From positions 104,761 to 168,760 of the forward strand of contig CAZGKT010000002.1 of the NCBI GenBank assembly GCA_964525605.1: 64,000 nucleotides of DNA. Direction: 5' to 3'. This document shows, piece after piece, positions 44,981 to 53,912 of this stretch; position 1 is the first letter of the stretch, and every line of letters begins with the position of its first letter. The translations under genes and the position numbers were made by a program. Source of the DNA: CAVTWJ01 sp964525605. GTDB taxonomy: Bacteria; Oederibacteriota; Muellerivitia; Muellerivitales; Muellerivitaceae. Under the pieces are notes generated by a model, which saw nothing but the letters and a program-made list of their open reading frames with translations, had not been told where the DNA came from and ran no database searches.

Positions 44981-45488
44981 GACTTCCTCCTAATGCAAAT
45001 TGAACTGCCTCCACCTCATCCCCTTTTGCGACCTGATCGACATCCAGCAATAGAACAACCCGGTCCTGACACTGGGCTAAACCCCTGATAAATCCATTCC
45101 TCGGGTCGTCTTCCATATCCGGCACTTCTTCCAGCTCTTCCTGCTTGATCTGGACCACGTTCTGGATCCCATCCACCACCAAGCCGATCCAGAGGGGCCC
45201 ATCCCATCCCTGGGCGCGGACCGTCAACACACATCTCCCGGGGTTTGTTTTCGCTACGTCCAACCCCAGCCGACATCTCAAATCGATCACCGGCACGACC
45301 TTTCCCCGGAGGTTCAAGAGCCCCCGGACCGAGGGGGAACCCTCGGCAAGTTCGGGAAGGTCCAACGGCCCCAGAATCTCCAGAACCTCATGAATCCCCA
45401 CGGCATAGGTCTCCAGTGCCAGGGTAAAGAGCAGATATTTCCCTTCGGCCGGTTGAACCACCGTTTTTTTCGTCAAAGTGATTGGCAT
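44967..45488 (-). CDS. cheW: CheW coupling protein (first copy)
   Basis: A 173-residue CheW domain. LETYAVGIHEVLEILGPL, SVRGLLNLRGKVVPVIDLR and DRVVLLLDVDQV follow the family pattern. It lies directly downstream of cheA and overlaps the TonB receptor start. AAGGAG lies nine bases before the ATG. Confidence 0.94.
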   Translation of the reverse strand: MPITLTKKTVVQPAEGKYLLFTLALETYAVGIHEVLEILGPLDLPELAEGSPSVRGLLNLRGKVVPVIDLRCRLGLDVAKTNPGRCVLTVRAQGWDGPLWIGLVVDGIQNVVQIKQEELEEVPDMEDDPRNGFIRGLAQCQDRVVLLLDVDQVAKGDEVEAVQFALGGSHEAF

Positions 45489-45506
45489 CGTTCCAGTCTC
45501 CTTGGA

Positions 45507-47513
45507 TTAATTTTGAGTCGTGACGACCGGGTTCAATCGATCCCCTTGGACAAGGGCGTTGATATCGAGAATGAATCCCACCTGTCCATCGCCGAAGATC
45601 GCGCCGCCGGCCACGCCGGCCATTCCCTGGAGGTGTTCCCCCAGGCCCTTCACCACCACCTGCTGTTTTCCAATAACCTCATCCACGATCAGGCAGGCCT
45701 TCCGCCCGCCGACTTCCACATGCACCACCACCGGCTGAAGAATGTTTTCAGCCTGGCAGCCAAACCATTTGGAAAGATCAACCACCGGGATATGCTCGGT
45801 CGATGTGGTCATCCAGCCATTCCCCCCGGAAACCTGGTGACGTTCCGTTTCGCTGAGGGCTAAAAAGCGGCGGACGTTGAAAGAAGGGAGGATGTAGCGG
45901 GAGGAACCCACCCGAACCAGGATTCCGTCGATCAAAGCCAGGGTGAGGGGAATTCGCAGGATAAAAGCCGTGCCCTTCCCCTCCTGGGTTTCCACCTCAA
46001 TGGAGCCCTTCAAGCGCTGAATCTTCCGGCGAACGGCGTCCATCCCCACGCCACGCCCCGAAACCTCGGTTATTTTTTCCGCGGTCGAAAAACCCGGCAC
46101 GAAGATGGTTTCAATCAGGCTTTCCCGGTTCGCCCCTTCGCCCAAGAAAAGGCCCATGTCAGCGGCTTTTTTCGCCATTTTTTCAAAGGGAAGGCCCGCT
46201 CCGTCGTCCTCGACCCGGAGGACGAAGTCCCCACCTTGATGGCCGGCTCTCAGCGAGAGCTTGGCCTCGGCGGGTTTGCCGGCCTTGATTCGCGACTCCT
46301 CCGTCTCGATACCGTGGTCGACAGCGTTGCGGATAAGGTGAATGAGGGGCTCCACCAGCTCTTCCACCATGCGCTTGTCCAGTTCGGTTTCCGCGCCTTC
46401 CAATTCCACTTGAAGGGGCTTACCGGTTTTGCGGGAAAGATCCCGGGCCAGCCGGGACATTCTTTGGAAGAGGGGCTGGACCGGGACCATGCGCAGTGAA
46501 AGCACGATGTCCTGGAGTTGCCGGGAAATCTTGGCAAGGCGGGAAGATTCGGAAACCAGTCGGCCCGTCAGGCCCAGGGCCTCGACGCCTCCCGTCACCT
46601 GGCTTTGGCAGATGGCCAGTTCCCCCACCGCTTCCAGTAGGGAATCCATTTTCTCGATGCTAATGCGCATGGAAGCGTCAGCGGATAGAGTGGATTCGAC
46701 GGAGGAGTCCGCCTTTTCCCCGCTTTTCCCGATTGCCGGGGAGGCGGATCCGTGAAGGGGCGCTTCCGGTAAATCCTCGAAAGAGAGGAGGGAGATCCGG
46801 CCAGTCGGCAATTCTTTTTCAATCACCTGAACCTGTTCCCGTACCATGTCGCAAGCCAACAAAAGCCAGTCCACCTGGGCCTCGGAAGGCCGGCCCTGTC
46901 CCTGTTTGAAAGGTTCCAGGCAAGCTTCCGCTTTGTGGGTCAGCGACGCGACTTTCGGCAGATTGATAAATCCGCAAATGCCCTTGATCGTATGAAACCC
47001 ACGGTAAACCTGCAGGACATCCCAGGCCTCCCCTTTGGAAAGGGATAAAAGGTTTCGCTCGATGGCTTCGAGATGCTCGGGCGCCTCATTGATAAAATCC
47101 ATGAAGCCGGAAGCTCCCTCCTCGGTCACGTTTAAAAATTCCCCCTGGGCGTTTTCTGTCGCAGACGTGATAGGAGAAGCGAGGGCTTCCTTTCGGCTCC
47201 TCGACGCGACCTCGAACATTTCGGATTCCAGGTATTGGGAAGCCTCGGACATGGTTTTGGATAATCGATCAAGGGCTTGGCCCAGAGGACGCCCTCCCTC
47301 GATTCCCCAAACAATTTTTTGGGCGACGACCAGGTTTTCTTTGCTCCAACTCCCGCATCCCTGGACGGCCACCTCACTCCAAATCAGAAACGCCTTGGCC
47401 AGACCCAGGCATGGTTCCTTCGACGAGGCGGCCGGAAGCAGGAGCCGGGTTCCGAGGAGGGAAAGCTCCGCCTCCAGTTTCCGGCAATAGTCCCTGTGGG
47501 TTTCGGGGCTCAC
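45507..47513 (-). CDS. cheA: Chemotaxis histidine kinase CheA with extra N-terminal domain
   Basis: About 668 residues. An unusual N-terminal helical module of about 110 residues (shared with the protein at 35907-36230) precedes the Hpt domain (phospho-His about 174 in YRGFHTIKGICGF). The dimerisation domain, the HATPase (NAVDHG, GAGLPFEKM, GRGVGMDAVRR) and the CheW-like regulatory domain follow. There is no CheY-binding P2 domain visible. The GTG start at 47513 overlaps the upstream stop as GTGA and has AAGGA six bases away; a TTG at 47531 is less likely. Confidence 0.96.
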   Translation of the reverse strand: MSPETHRDYCRKLEAELSLLGTRLLLPAASSKEPCLGLAKAFLIWSEVAVQGCGSWSKENLVVAQKIVWGIEGGRPLGQALDRLSKTMSEASQYLESEMFEVASRSRKEALASPITSATENAQGEFLNVTEEGASGFMDFINEAPEHLEAIERNLLSLSKGEAWDVLQVYRGFHTIKGICGFINLPKVASLTHKAEACLEPFKQGQGRPSEAQVDWLLLACDMVREQVQVIEKELPTGRISLLSFEDLPEAPLHGSASPAIGKSGEKADSSVESTLSADASMRISIEKMDSLLEAVGELAICQSQVTGGVEALGLTGRLVSESSRLAKISRQLQDIVLSLRMVPVQPLFQRMSRLARDLSRKTGKPLQVELEGAETELDKRMVEELVEPLIHLIRNAVDHGIETEESRIKAGKPAEAKLSLRAGHQGGDFVLRVEDDGAGLPFEKMAKKAADMGLFLGEGANRESLIETIFVPGFSTAEKITEVSGRGVGMDAVRRKIQRLKGSIEVETQEGKGTAFILRIPLTLALIDGILVRVGSSRYILPSFNVRRFLALSETERHQVSGGNGWMTTSTEHIPVVDLSKWFGCQAENILQPVVVHVEVGGRKACLIVDEVIGKQQVVVKGLGEHLQGMAGVAGGAIFGDGQVGFILDINALVQGDRLNPVVTTQN

Positions 47514-47995
47514 GCTTTTTCCTTGATCCAAATCCGAACTTCCACGGGGATGTTTTCCACGATAAAAGCGCAGGAAGCGGAAGGCTCAACTTCGGGCCAA
47601 TCCCTGGGAACGGTAGGAATGGGAATAAAAGGATCGAAAGCCTGGCCGCTCTTCCCCCATAGGAAAGTCATCAGATGGCCGCAATAGATATTCACGAACT
47701 CATGGAAGGCGTCCTCGTTTTCTTCGGAATCGGGGGTTTCCCCCTGCGCGGACTCGGAAAGAAGGACGGAAAGCTCGGGAGCGGTGCGTAAATTGAGGAA
47801 ACAAAGGGCCGGGCCCGAGAGGCGGATGGATCTTTCCAATGCAAGGGGAGCCGGGCCTTCCACCGGTAGGCCAATCTCCGTCGAAGGCAAAAAAGCCCAG
47901 GATTGAAGAACATGTTTCATGGCTTCCATCACGGCCCTGAGTTCGGATTTGGGGAAACCATGGATTTGCATCGGGAGCGGTGAATATCTCTGCAT
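47510..47995 (-). CDS. CheX-like chemotaxis phosphatase candidate
   Basis: A 161-residue protein, first gene behind the sigma-54 promoter. The segment EDAFHEFVNIYCGHLMTF carries the ExxN pair typical of CheC/CheX-type CheY phosphatases, within a helix between beta strands. Divergent elsewhere, so the call is tentative. The ATG at 47995 has GGAGG five bases upstream. It is coupled to cheA by a GTGA overlap. A phosphatase or a specialised coupling protein is the likeliest role. Confidence 0.6.
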   Translation of the reverse strand: MQRYSPLPMQIHGFPKSELRAVMEAMKHVLQSWAFLPSTEIGLPVEGPAPLALERSIRLSGPALCFLNLRTAPELSVLLSESAQGETPDSEENEDAFHEFVNIYCGHLMTFLWGKSGQAFDPFIPIPTVPRDWPEVEPSASCAFIVENIPVEVRIWIKEKA

Positions 47996-48092
47996 CGAGT
48001 CCTCCATCAAAATTTCGCGGGGGAAAATCCCGGCGTTTTTGAAATGATTGGCGTCCGGCAAGAAAGCGGACCCACAACGTCAATCTGCTAAC

Positions 48093-48107
48093 GCAAACGT
48101 TGTGCCA
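48093..48107 (-). promoter_or_regulatory. Sigma-54 promoter of the chemosensory operon
   Basis: On the minus strand TGGCAC, five bases, TTGC matches the -24/-12 consensus exactly at the invariant GG and GC. It lies about 100 bases before the CheX-like start codon and is preceded by palindromic enhancer-like sites and an NtrC-type gene. Confidence 0.85.
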
Positions 48108-48170
48108 ATTTTTTTCGAGGGCTTTTGAAGTGAAAAAAGGATTTCGACGGGAAAGGCAAATGAAAAAATC

Positions 48171-48207
48171 GTCCAGCTATTGGACGGTCCGTCCAGAAAC
48201 TGGACGG
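48171..48207. promoter_or_regulatory. Tandem palindromic enhancer-like sites
   Basis: GTCCAgctatTGGAC (48171-48185) and CCGTCCAGaaaCTGGACGG (48189-48207) share the half-site GTCCA/TGGAC. They lie about 65-100 bases upstream of the -24 element, the usual position for NtrC-class activator sites. The activator gene ends 80 bases further upstream. Confidence 0.7.
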
Positions 48208-48287
48208 TGTTTTACGAATGCAATCGCCAAGAGCGTCAATACCTTGGCTTTAGCAATGGTGCGAGAACCGCTAATGAAACCGTATTT

Positions 48288-49631
48288 TTACTTGAGGTTG
48301 TATTGCTTGATCTTGGCCAGGAGGGTGGTCCGACTGATGCCCAGGTGCTGGGCGGCTTTGGTTTTATTTCCCGCAGAGGTATTTAAGGCCTTCCGGATGT
48401 TTTCTTTTTCGGCATCCTCACGGCTTAAGGCTTTATCGGAAGATCCCGCGGGAACCGACGGGGGCGCCAATACTTCCGGGGGAAGATCGGCCACCGTCAG
48501 GTTGTCTCCCTTGCAATATAAAACGGCCCTTTCGATGACGTTTTTCAATTCCCTGACGTTTCCTGGCCAGGAATAGACCACGAGAGCATTCAGGACCGCG
48601 GGAAGGAGGGGCCTGAATTTTTTCCCGAAAACCCGGCAAATATCCTCGTGGAAAAACTGGGCCAACCCCCGAATATCATCGGGCCTCGACCGCAAGGGCG
48701 GAAGGGTGATGTTGGCCACGTTCAGCCGGTAATAAAGGTCGGCCCGGAACCGCCCCGCCTTCACTTCTTTGTTCAAATCCCGGTTGGTGGCCGCCACCAC
48801 GCGCACATCCACCTTGGTTTCCTGCAGTCCCCCTAACCGCCGAAGAGTCTTTTGCTCCAACACCTTCAGCAGTTTGGTTTGGACCGTCAGGGGCAGTTCC
48901 CCCACCTCATCGAGGAAAACCGTCCCGTGGTTAGCCACCTCGAACAAACCGGGTTTGGATTTGCGGGCATCCGTGAAGGCCCCGGGCTCGTAGCCGAAAA
49001 GTTCCGATTCCAAAAGGTTTTCGGGCATGGCCCCGCAATGGAGTTCCATGAAAGGTGCTGCGGTTCGGGAAGAAAGCACGTGGATCAACTTGGCGGCGTG
49101 TTCCTTGCCCGTCCCGGTCTCCCCCAGAATGAGAACCGTGACGGATGACTGCTCGGCGGCCTGTTCGATCTGCTGGTAAACCTTCTGCATGGCGGGATCG
49201 GAAAGGAAGAGGTAATCCTTGCGGTAAAGGTCTTTGTGATGATTTTTCAGGGCCGCGACGTCCCTTTTCAAACCCCGTTTTTCCCCAATTTGTTTCAAAA
49301 GCAATTCCAACTCGTCCAGGTTCAAGGGTTTGGCTAAATAGTCGTCGGCGCCCCGCTTAATAGCCTCCACGGCTACCTTCACGTCCACATTGGCCGTGAT
49401 CATTACGACCGATAGGGTTGGCTGGATGGTCATGACGACTTTCAAGAAATCCAGACCCGTCCCATCCGGCAGATGGACATCCAGAAGAACCAATTCGGGG
49501 GAAAACGCCTCGGCCTTTTGCAGTCCTTCAGCCACTGAAGCCGCCGTTTGGACTTCATGGCCCCATTCGCCCAGTATCCCGGTCATCAGTCCGAGAATGG
49601 CTTTTTCATCGTCCACTAAAAGTATTTTCAT
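48288..49631 (-). CDS. NtrC-family sigma-54-dependent response regulator
   Basis: A 447-residue activator: receiver domain (D51 in LLDVHLPDG), AAA+ domain with Walker A GETGTGKE, sigma-54 contact loop reading GAFTDA instead of GAFTGA, Walker B FLDEVGELPL, and a Fis-type helix-turn-helix tail (NKTKAAQHLGISRTTLLAKI). It overlaps the kinase stop as ATGA, forming a two-component pair. It very likely drives the sigma-54 promoter at 48093-48107. Confidence 0.95.
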   Translation of the reverse strand: MKILLVDDEKAILGLMTGILGEWGHEVQTAASVAEGLQKAEAFSPELVLLDVHLPDGTGLDFLKVVMTIQPTLSVVMITANVDVKVAVEAIKRGADDYLAKPLNLDELELLLKQIGEKRGLKRDVAALKNHHKDLYRKDYLFLSDPAMQKVYQQIEQAAEQSSVTVLILGETGTGKEHAAKLIHVLSSRTAAPFMELHCGAMPENLLESELFGYEPGAFTDARKSKPGLFEVANHGTVFLDEVGELPLTVQTKLLKVLEQKTLRRLGGLQETKVDVRVVAATNRDLNKEVKAGRFRADLYYRLNVANITLPPLRSRPDDIRGLAQFFHEDICRVFGKKFRPLLPAVLNALVVYSWPGNVRELKNVIERAVLYCKGDNLTVADLPPEVLAPPSVPAGSSDKALSREDAEKENIRKALNTSAGNKTKAAQHLGISRTTLLAKIKQYNLK

Positions 49632-52600
49632 GCTTTTTCCTCCTCCCCCAGGAGCAATCGAAGGGTAAAAACGGTTCCACAGACTTGGCCCCGTGAAACC
49701 GTGATCTCCCCGCCGTATTCCTTTGCGATTCGCTGGCTTAAGGCCAAGCCTAATCCCGATCCGGTTTTTTTGGTCGTAAAGAACGGTTCGAAGATCCGGC
49801 CAAGGTCCGGCTCTTTAATGCCCGCGCCCGTGTCCGCCACCGTGATGAGAGCGGACTTCCCTTCGGTTTTCAGCCCGATCGTCAATGTGCCGCCCTCTGG
49901 CATGACCTGAAAAGCGTTCAGGCAAAGGTTGACCAGTATCTGTTGGACGCGCTGGGGATGAGCCCAAATAACTATTTCCTCTGGTGGCATCTCCCACATA
50001 ACCTGGATTCGATTATGAGACGGGCCAAATTGGATCTGGCTTAAGCGAAGGGAACTTTCCAGCAGGCCCTTGATGGCACAAGGCTCTTTCGATAGGGTCT
50101 TTTCGTTTCGGGCGAACCCCAGGGTATCCTGGATCAAGCGCTCCAATCGCTCCGACTGCTCCAAAATCGTGTCCGCAAAACCCTTTTCCCCGGTTTTCTG
50201 TTCTTTTCGCTTTAAGACCTGGGCGATGGTCGAGATCGCCGACAGGGGATTTCGGATCTCATGGGCCATGCCCGCCGCCATCTGACCAATGGCGGAAAGC
50301 CGTTCGAACTTCATCAACATCTGTTCTGACTGTTTTTTCTCCGTCACGTCGCGGTAATTAAATATAATCCCTTTGATCGTAGGATGCTGAAGCAGATTAG
50401 TGGCGACAGCCTCAATGGTTCGCCAGGTACCGTCCTTGTGCAGGGCTCGGGCTTCCGCGCTGGACGTTGCCCCGGGCTTTCCCAGGAACTCTTTAAATAA
50501 TAGGCCGATTCGTTCCCGATCCTCCGGGTGCACAATCTCCATGAAGCTCTTTCCCACCCTTTCCGCCGAGTCATACCCCATCACCTTTTTGATGGAAGGG
50601 CTCACAAAAACAGCATTACCATCCGCGCCTACTAAGGAGATAACGTCATTTGAATTTTCAATGAGGCTTCGGAATTTTTCCTCGGACTGGCGGAGGGCTT
50701 CCTCAGCCTTCATCTTTTCCGTCACGTCGCGGTAATTCACCACGATACCGGCCACATCCGGGTCTTCCAAAAGATTGGTGGCCCGGACATCCACCGTCAC
50801 CCATTGGCCGTCCTTATGCTGGAAGCGCACCTGGACGACCCCGGAAGTGCCAGGATTTTTTAACAACTCATCGAAAAGCCGCATGATTTCAGGCCTTTTG
50901 GAGGGCTCCACCAAATCAAAAGCGCTTTGACCTTTCCTTTCCTCGGGCGTGTAGCCGTAGATGTATTTCATGCCCGGGCTCACGTAACCCACCTTCCCTT
51001 CCCGGTCAAGTAGGACGATGGCGTCATAGGATTTCTCGATCAGCGCTCGGAAATAACGTTCCTTCTGCTGGAGCGCCTCCTCGGCCTTTTTCTTTTCGGT
51101 TACATCGCGGCTGTTGACCACGATTCCCCTCACCGACGGGTCGTTCAACAAATTGGTGAGGACCACCTCCGCATGGATGTAATGGCCATCCTTGTGTTTG
51201 AACCCCGTTTCGGTCCGGTAGGGTACCCCGGGATGGGCCAATACCTCGGCGAACAATTTCCGGTTTCTTTCCACATCCTCCGGGATCTGCAGTTCGAATG
51301 ATGTCCCCTTTCTTTCCCCAGGCTTGTAGCCGAGAAAACGTTCCAGGGAGGGGCTCTCATAAAGCCGGCGGCCTTCCGCGTCCACCACCGTGATCATGTC
51401 GTGGGAATTCTCGATTAAGCCCCGAAATTTGGCCTCGGATTGCTTCAGCGCCTCCTGCGTTTGCTTTTGCTCCGTCACATCGCGGGCGTTGATGACGATC
51501 CCACCCACGGCCGGGTCGTTCAATAAATTCGTGACGATCATGTCCCCGTCGATAACCCTGCCGTCCTTACGGATGGATTTCAATTGGGCCTGGATGGATA
51601 TCCCCGGATTGGCCAAAACCTTTTCGAATAATTCTCGGGCTATTACCTGTTCCTCAGGGGGTTGGGAGTCGAAGGTGAACCCCTCCCGCTCCCCCGGCTT
51701 GTATCCGAGGACCCGTTCCAGGGAAGGGCTCTCATAGAGCCTTTTTCCGCTCTTATCCAGAACCGTGATGAGGTCGTAGGAGTTTTCAATTAAACTGCGG
51801 AACTTGGCTTCCGATTTTCGAAGGGCCTCTTCCGACTTCCTGCGTTCCTCGATGTCGTGGATCAAGACCATGGAGGCCGAATGACCTTGGTAGAGGATCG
51901 AAATGGAGGAATTTTCGGTCTCGATCATTTGACCGTTTTGTTTCAACATGCGGACAATGGCCGGGCGGTTTTCCCCGCCCTTGCGGGTCATCTGCATCCG
52001 TTCTTGGACAAAAGCCAGGTCGGCTGGATAGACCGTGGCTTCCGGAAGTTTCCCCAAAAGGTCGTGAGGGTCTCGGTATCCCAGCAATTCCACGCATTTC
52101 CGATTCACATAGATGATTTTCCCTTCCTGATGAACCAGGATAGCGTCGGGAGACTGCTCAATGAGCGTCCTGAAATTCGCCTCGGACTGCCGGAGCGCCT
52201 CCTCGTTCTTTTTGCGTTCGGTAATATCCCACCCGCTGGAGGCCCGCATTTTTCGGCCTCTAAACATAAAATCTCGGCCATGAACCAGAATGGGAATGAT
52301 GGTTCCGTCCTTCCGTTTGGCCCCAATCTCATAGGTTCCCTCGGGATAACCTTTGGAAATGCGGGTCTTTGTGTCTTCCATCGACGATTCTTCCATGAAC
52401 CTCGATAGGGGCATTCCGATTATTTCGGAACGGCCGTAGTCCAGCAGTCGGCACAAAGCCTGGTTCACTTCAACAATGACGCCCTGGTCGTGGATCATGA
52501 TGGCTTCTTCCGTCAGTTCTTCAAAAAGCTGAAGCCGCTGTTCACCTTCCCGGGCGGCCTCTTCGACCTTTTTCCTCAACGAAATATCGCGCACGGAAGC

Positions 52601-53626
52601 CAAAACAACCGGATGGTTGTCGATAACCTCCAGCCGAAGACCGACCTCGGTAGAAAACAGCTTCCCGTTATCCACACGGCGGGAAAGCCATTCAAAAACC
52701 TGGGGGCCTTCGGATGCGGCAAGACGAATCTTCTCGTAAGCTTTGGCGACACTGTAATCCTCCGCATCAGCGCTCGAGAGTTTGAAATCCATATTCACTA
52801 AGTCTTGCCGGGTCGCGCCGAACATCCGGGCGGCAGTCTCATTGACGTCTAAAACTTTTCCCGTGCGGGCGTCATGGACAAAAATAGCGTCGTTCAGTGC
52901 GTTGAAAAGAGTTCGGAAGTTCCCTTCCGCCTGCATCCGGCGGCCGCTCAGCCAGGCCCCCGCCAGAAGAATGAAAAAATAAATCGCGTATTCCTCCAAG
53001 AACATTCCCTGGTATTTACCCGCATTCACCAGGATGTCGTTGCCGAAGGCGACGAATGCTAAGACCAGGGAAAGGATCAGGGGCAAGGCTTTGCTTTTCT
53101 GTCCCCGATGGAGAAGTCGGCGGACCGCTTCGAGGGCATAGGCGATCAACACCGCGTAAACCACGTAAAGGTAATAGGTCAGATAGTTCGGATCAGAGGC
53201 TAAGGTCCCCAAACGCTCGCCCCAAGGCGTGGTCAAGTACCGAATACCCGCCAAGTTAGGGTAGGCGATGGAGGAAGGCAGGAAAGTCTTCGCGATCCCC
53301 AACAGAACCGCCGAGACGGAGATGAAACCAAGGATGCGCTTGGGGAGGTAATCCGCGTAGAAGCCCATAAACCAGGGAAGGATCACCATGATCATGCGTT
53401 CCGTAAAATTCTGCCCTTGGGCCATGAGCAGACAGTCGGAAACATTGGTCGCATGGTATTTAAAGATTACAAAAAGGGCGTTGGCAGAGGCAAAAAGGCA
53501 GAGGAAGGCGTACAGGGTGAACTGATACTCTTTGCGAAAGCTTTTTAAATGGAGAAAATAGTTAATGGCCGAATACAAAAAGGCCGAGGCGCACAACAAA
53601 TATATGACAGTCGTGATCGTTAACAT
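49628..53626 (-). CDS. Multi-PAS membrane histidine kinase
   Basis: A 1332-residue sensor kinase: an N-terminal membrane region of about seven helices (to ~230), seven tandem PAS/PAC units (to ~1095, each with an FRxLIE-type start and an RDVTE-type end), then HisKA (phospho-His in MAHEIRNPLSAI) and HATPase (NAFQVMPEGGTL, TGSGLGLALS). Membrane plus many PAS suggest integration of several cues. It forms a two-component system with the adjacent NtrC-type gene. The start has no clear ribosome site. Confidence 0.95.
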   Translation of the reverse strand: MLTITTVIYLLCASAFLYSAINYFLHLKSFRKEYQFTLYAFLCLFASANALFVIFKYHATNVSDCLLMAQGQNFTERMIMVILPWFMGFYADYLPKRILGFISVSAVLLGIAKTFLPSSIAYPNLAGIRYLTTPWGERLGTLASDPNYLTYYLYVVYAVLIAYALEAVRRLLHRGQKSKALPLILSLVLAFVAFGNDILVNAGKYQGMFLEEYAIYFFILLAGAWLSGRRMQAEGNFRTLFNALNDAIFVHDARTGKVLDVNETAARMFGATRQDLVNMDFKLSSADAEDYSVAKAYEKIRLAASEGPQVFEWLSRRVDNGKLFSTEVGLRLEVIDNHPVVLASVRDISLRKKVEEAAREGEQRLQLFEELTEEAIMIHDQGVIVEVNQALCRLLDYGRSEIIGMPLSRFMEESSMEDTKTRISKGYPEGTYEIGAKRKDGTIIPILVHGRDFMFRGRKMRASSGWDITERKKNEEALRQSEANFRTLIEQSPDAILVHQEGKIIYVNRKCVELLGYRDPHDLLGKLPEATVYPADLAFVQERMQMTRKGGENRPAIVRMLKQNGQMIETENSSISILYQGHSASMVLIHDIEERRKSEEALRKSEAKFRSLIENSYDLITVLDKSGKRLYESPSLERVLGYKPGEREGFTFDSQPPEEQVIARELFEKVLANPGISIQAQLKSIRKDGRVIDGDMIVTNLLNDPAVGGIVINARDVTEQKQTQEALKQSEAKFRGLIENSHDMITVVDAEGRRLYESPSLERFLGYKPGERKGTSFELQIPEDVERNRKLFAEVLAHPGVPYRTETGFKHKDGHYIHAEVVLTNLLNDPSVRGIVVNSRDVTEKKKAEEALQQKERYFRALIEKSYDAIVLLDREGKVGYVSPGMKYIYGYTPEERKGQSAFDLVEPSKRPEIMRLFDELLKNPGTSGVVQVRFQHKDGQWVTVDVRATNLLEDPDVAGIVVNYRDVTEKMKAEEALRQSEEKFRSLIENSNDVISLVGADGNAVFVSPSIKKVMGYDSAERVGKSFMEIVHPEDRERIGLLFKEFLGKPGATSSAEARALHKDGTWRTIEAVATNLLQHPTIKGIIFNYRDVTEKKQSEQMLMKFERLSAIGQMAAGMAHEIRNPLSAISTIAQVLKRKEQKTGEKGFADTILEQSERLERLIQDTLGFARNEKTLSKEPCAIKGLLESSLRLSQIQFGPSHNRIQVMWEMPPEEIVIWAHPQRVQQILVNLCLNAFQVMPEGGTLTIGLKTEGKSALITVADTGAGIKEPDLGRIFEPFFTTKKTGSGLGLALSQRIAKEYGGEITVSRGQVCGTVFTLRLLLGEEEKA

Positions 53627-53703
53627 TGGAGATATTTTAGGGGAACCCTAAAGGTTTCACTACCCTTCGACCCCGATCCGAAGGCCGCGTACAGGGCTTT
53701 TCA

Positions 53704-53910
53704 TCAATGATTAGCAGGTTTTAGCCATTTAAGGATATGGCTCCACTCCCCCATTAACCTTGTGGCTACCCCATTGCCAAGCAAACCTTTGTTCTCGCCC
53801 TTTTTCGATTTGGGGTTTGCCCATGCGGAATCCCCGTTACGGACAAGACTTAAACACTTCGAGGAAGAGTACTGGGCTAATAAGTCAAAGTTGGAATTTT
53901 TTTCTTTCAA
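53704..53910 (-). CDS. Possible small unrecognised ORF
   Basis: A 68-codon frame starting at TTG just after the methyltransferase stop. The C-terminal part (MGEWSHILKWLKPANH) looks protein-like, but no ribosome site, family or conservation could be checked. It could equally be a relic of a mobile element or noise. Confidence 0.15.
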   Translation of the reverse strand: MKEKNSNFDLLAQYSSSKCLSLVRNGDSAWANPKSKKGENKGLLGNGVATRLMGEWSHILKWLKPANH

Positions 53911-53912
53911 TC

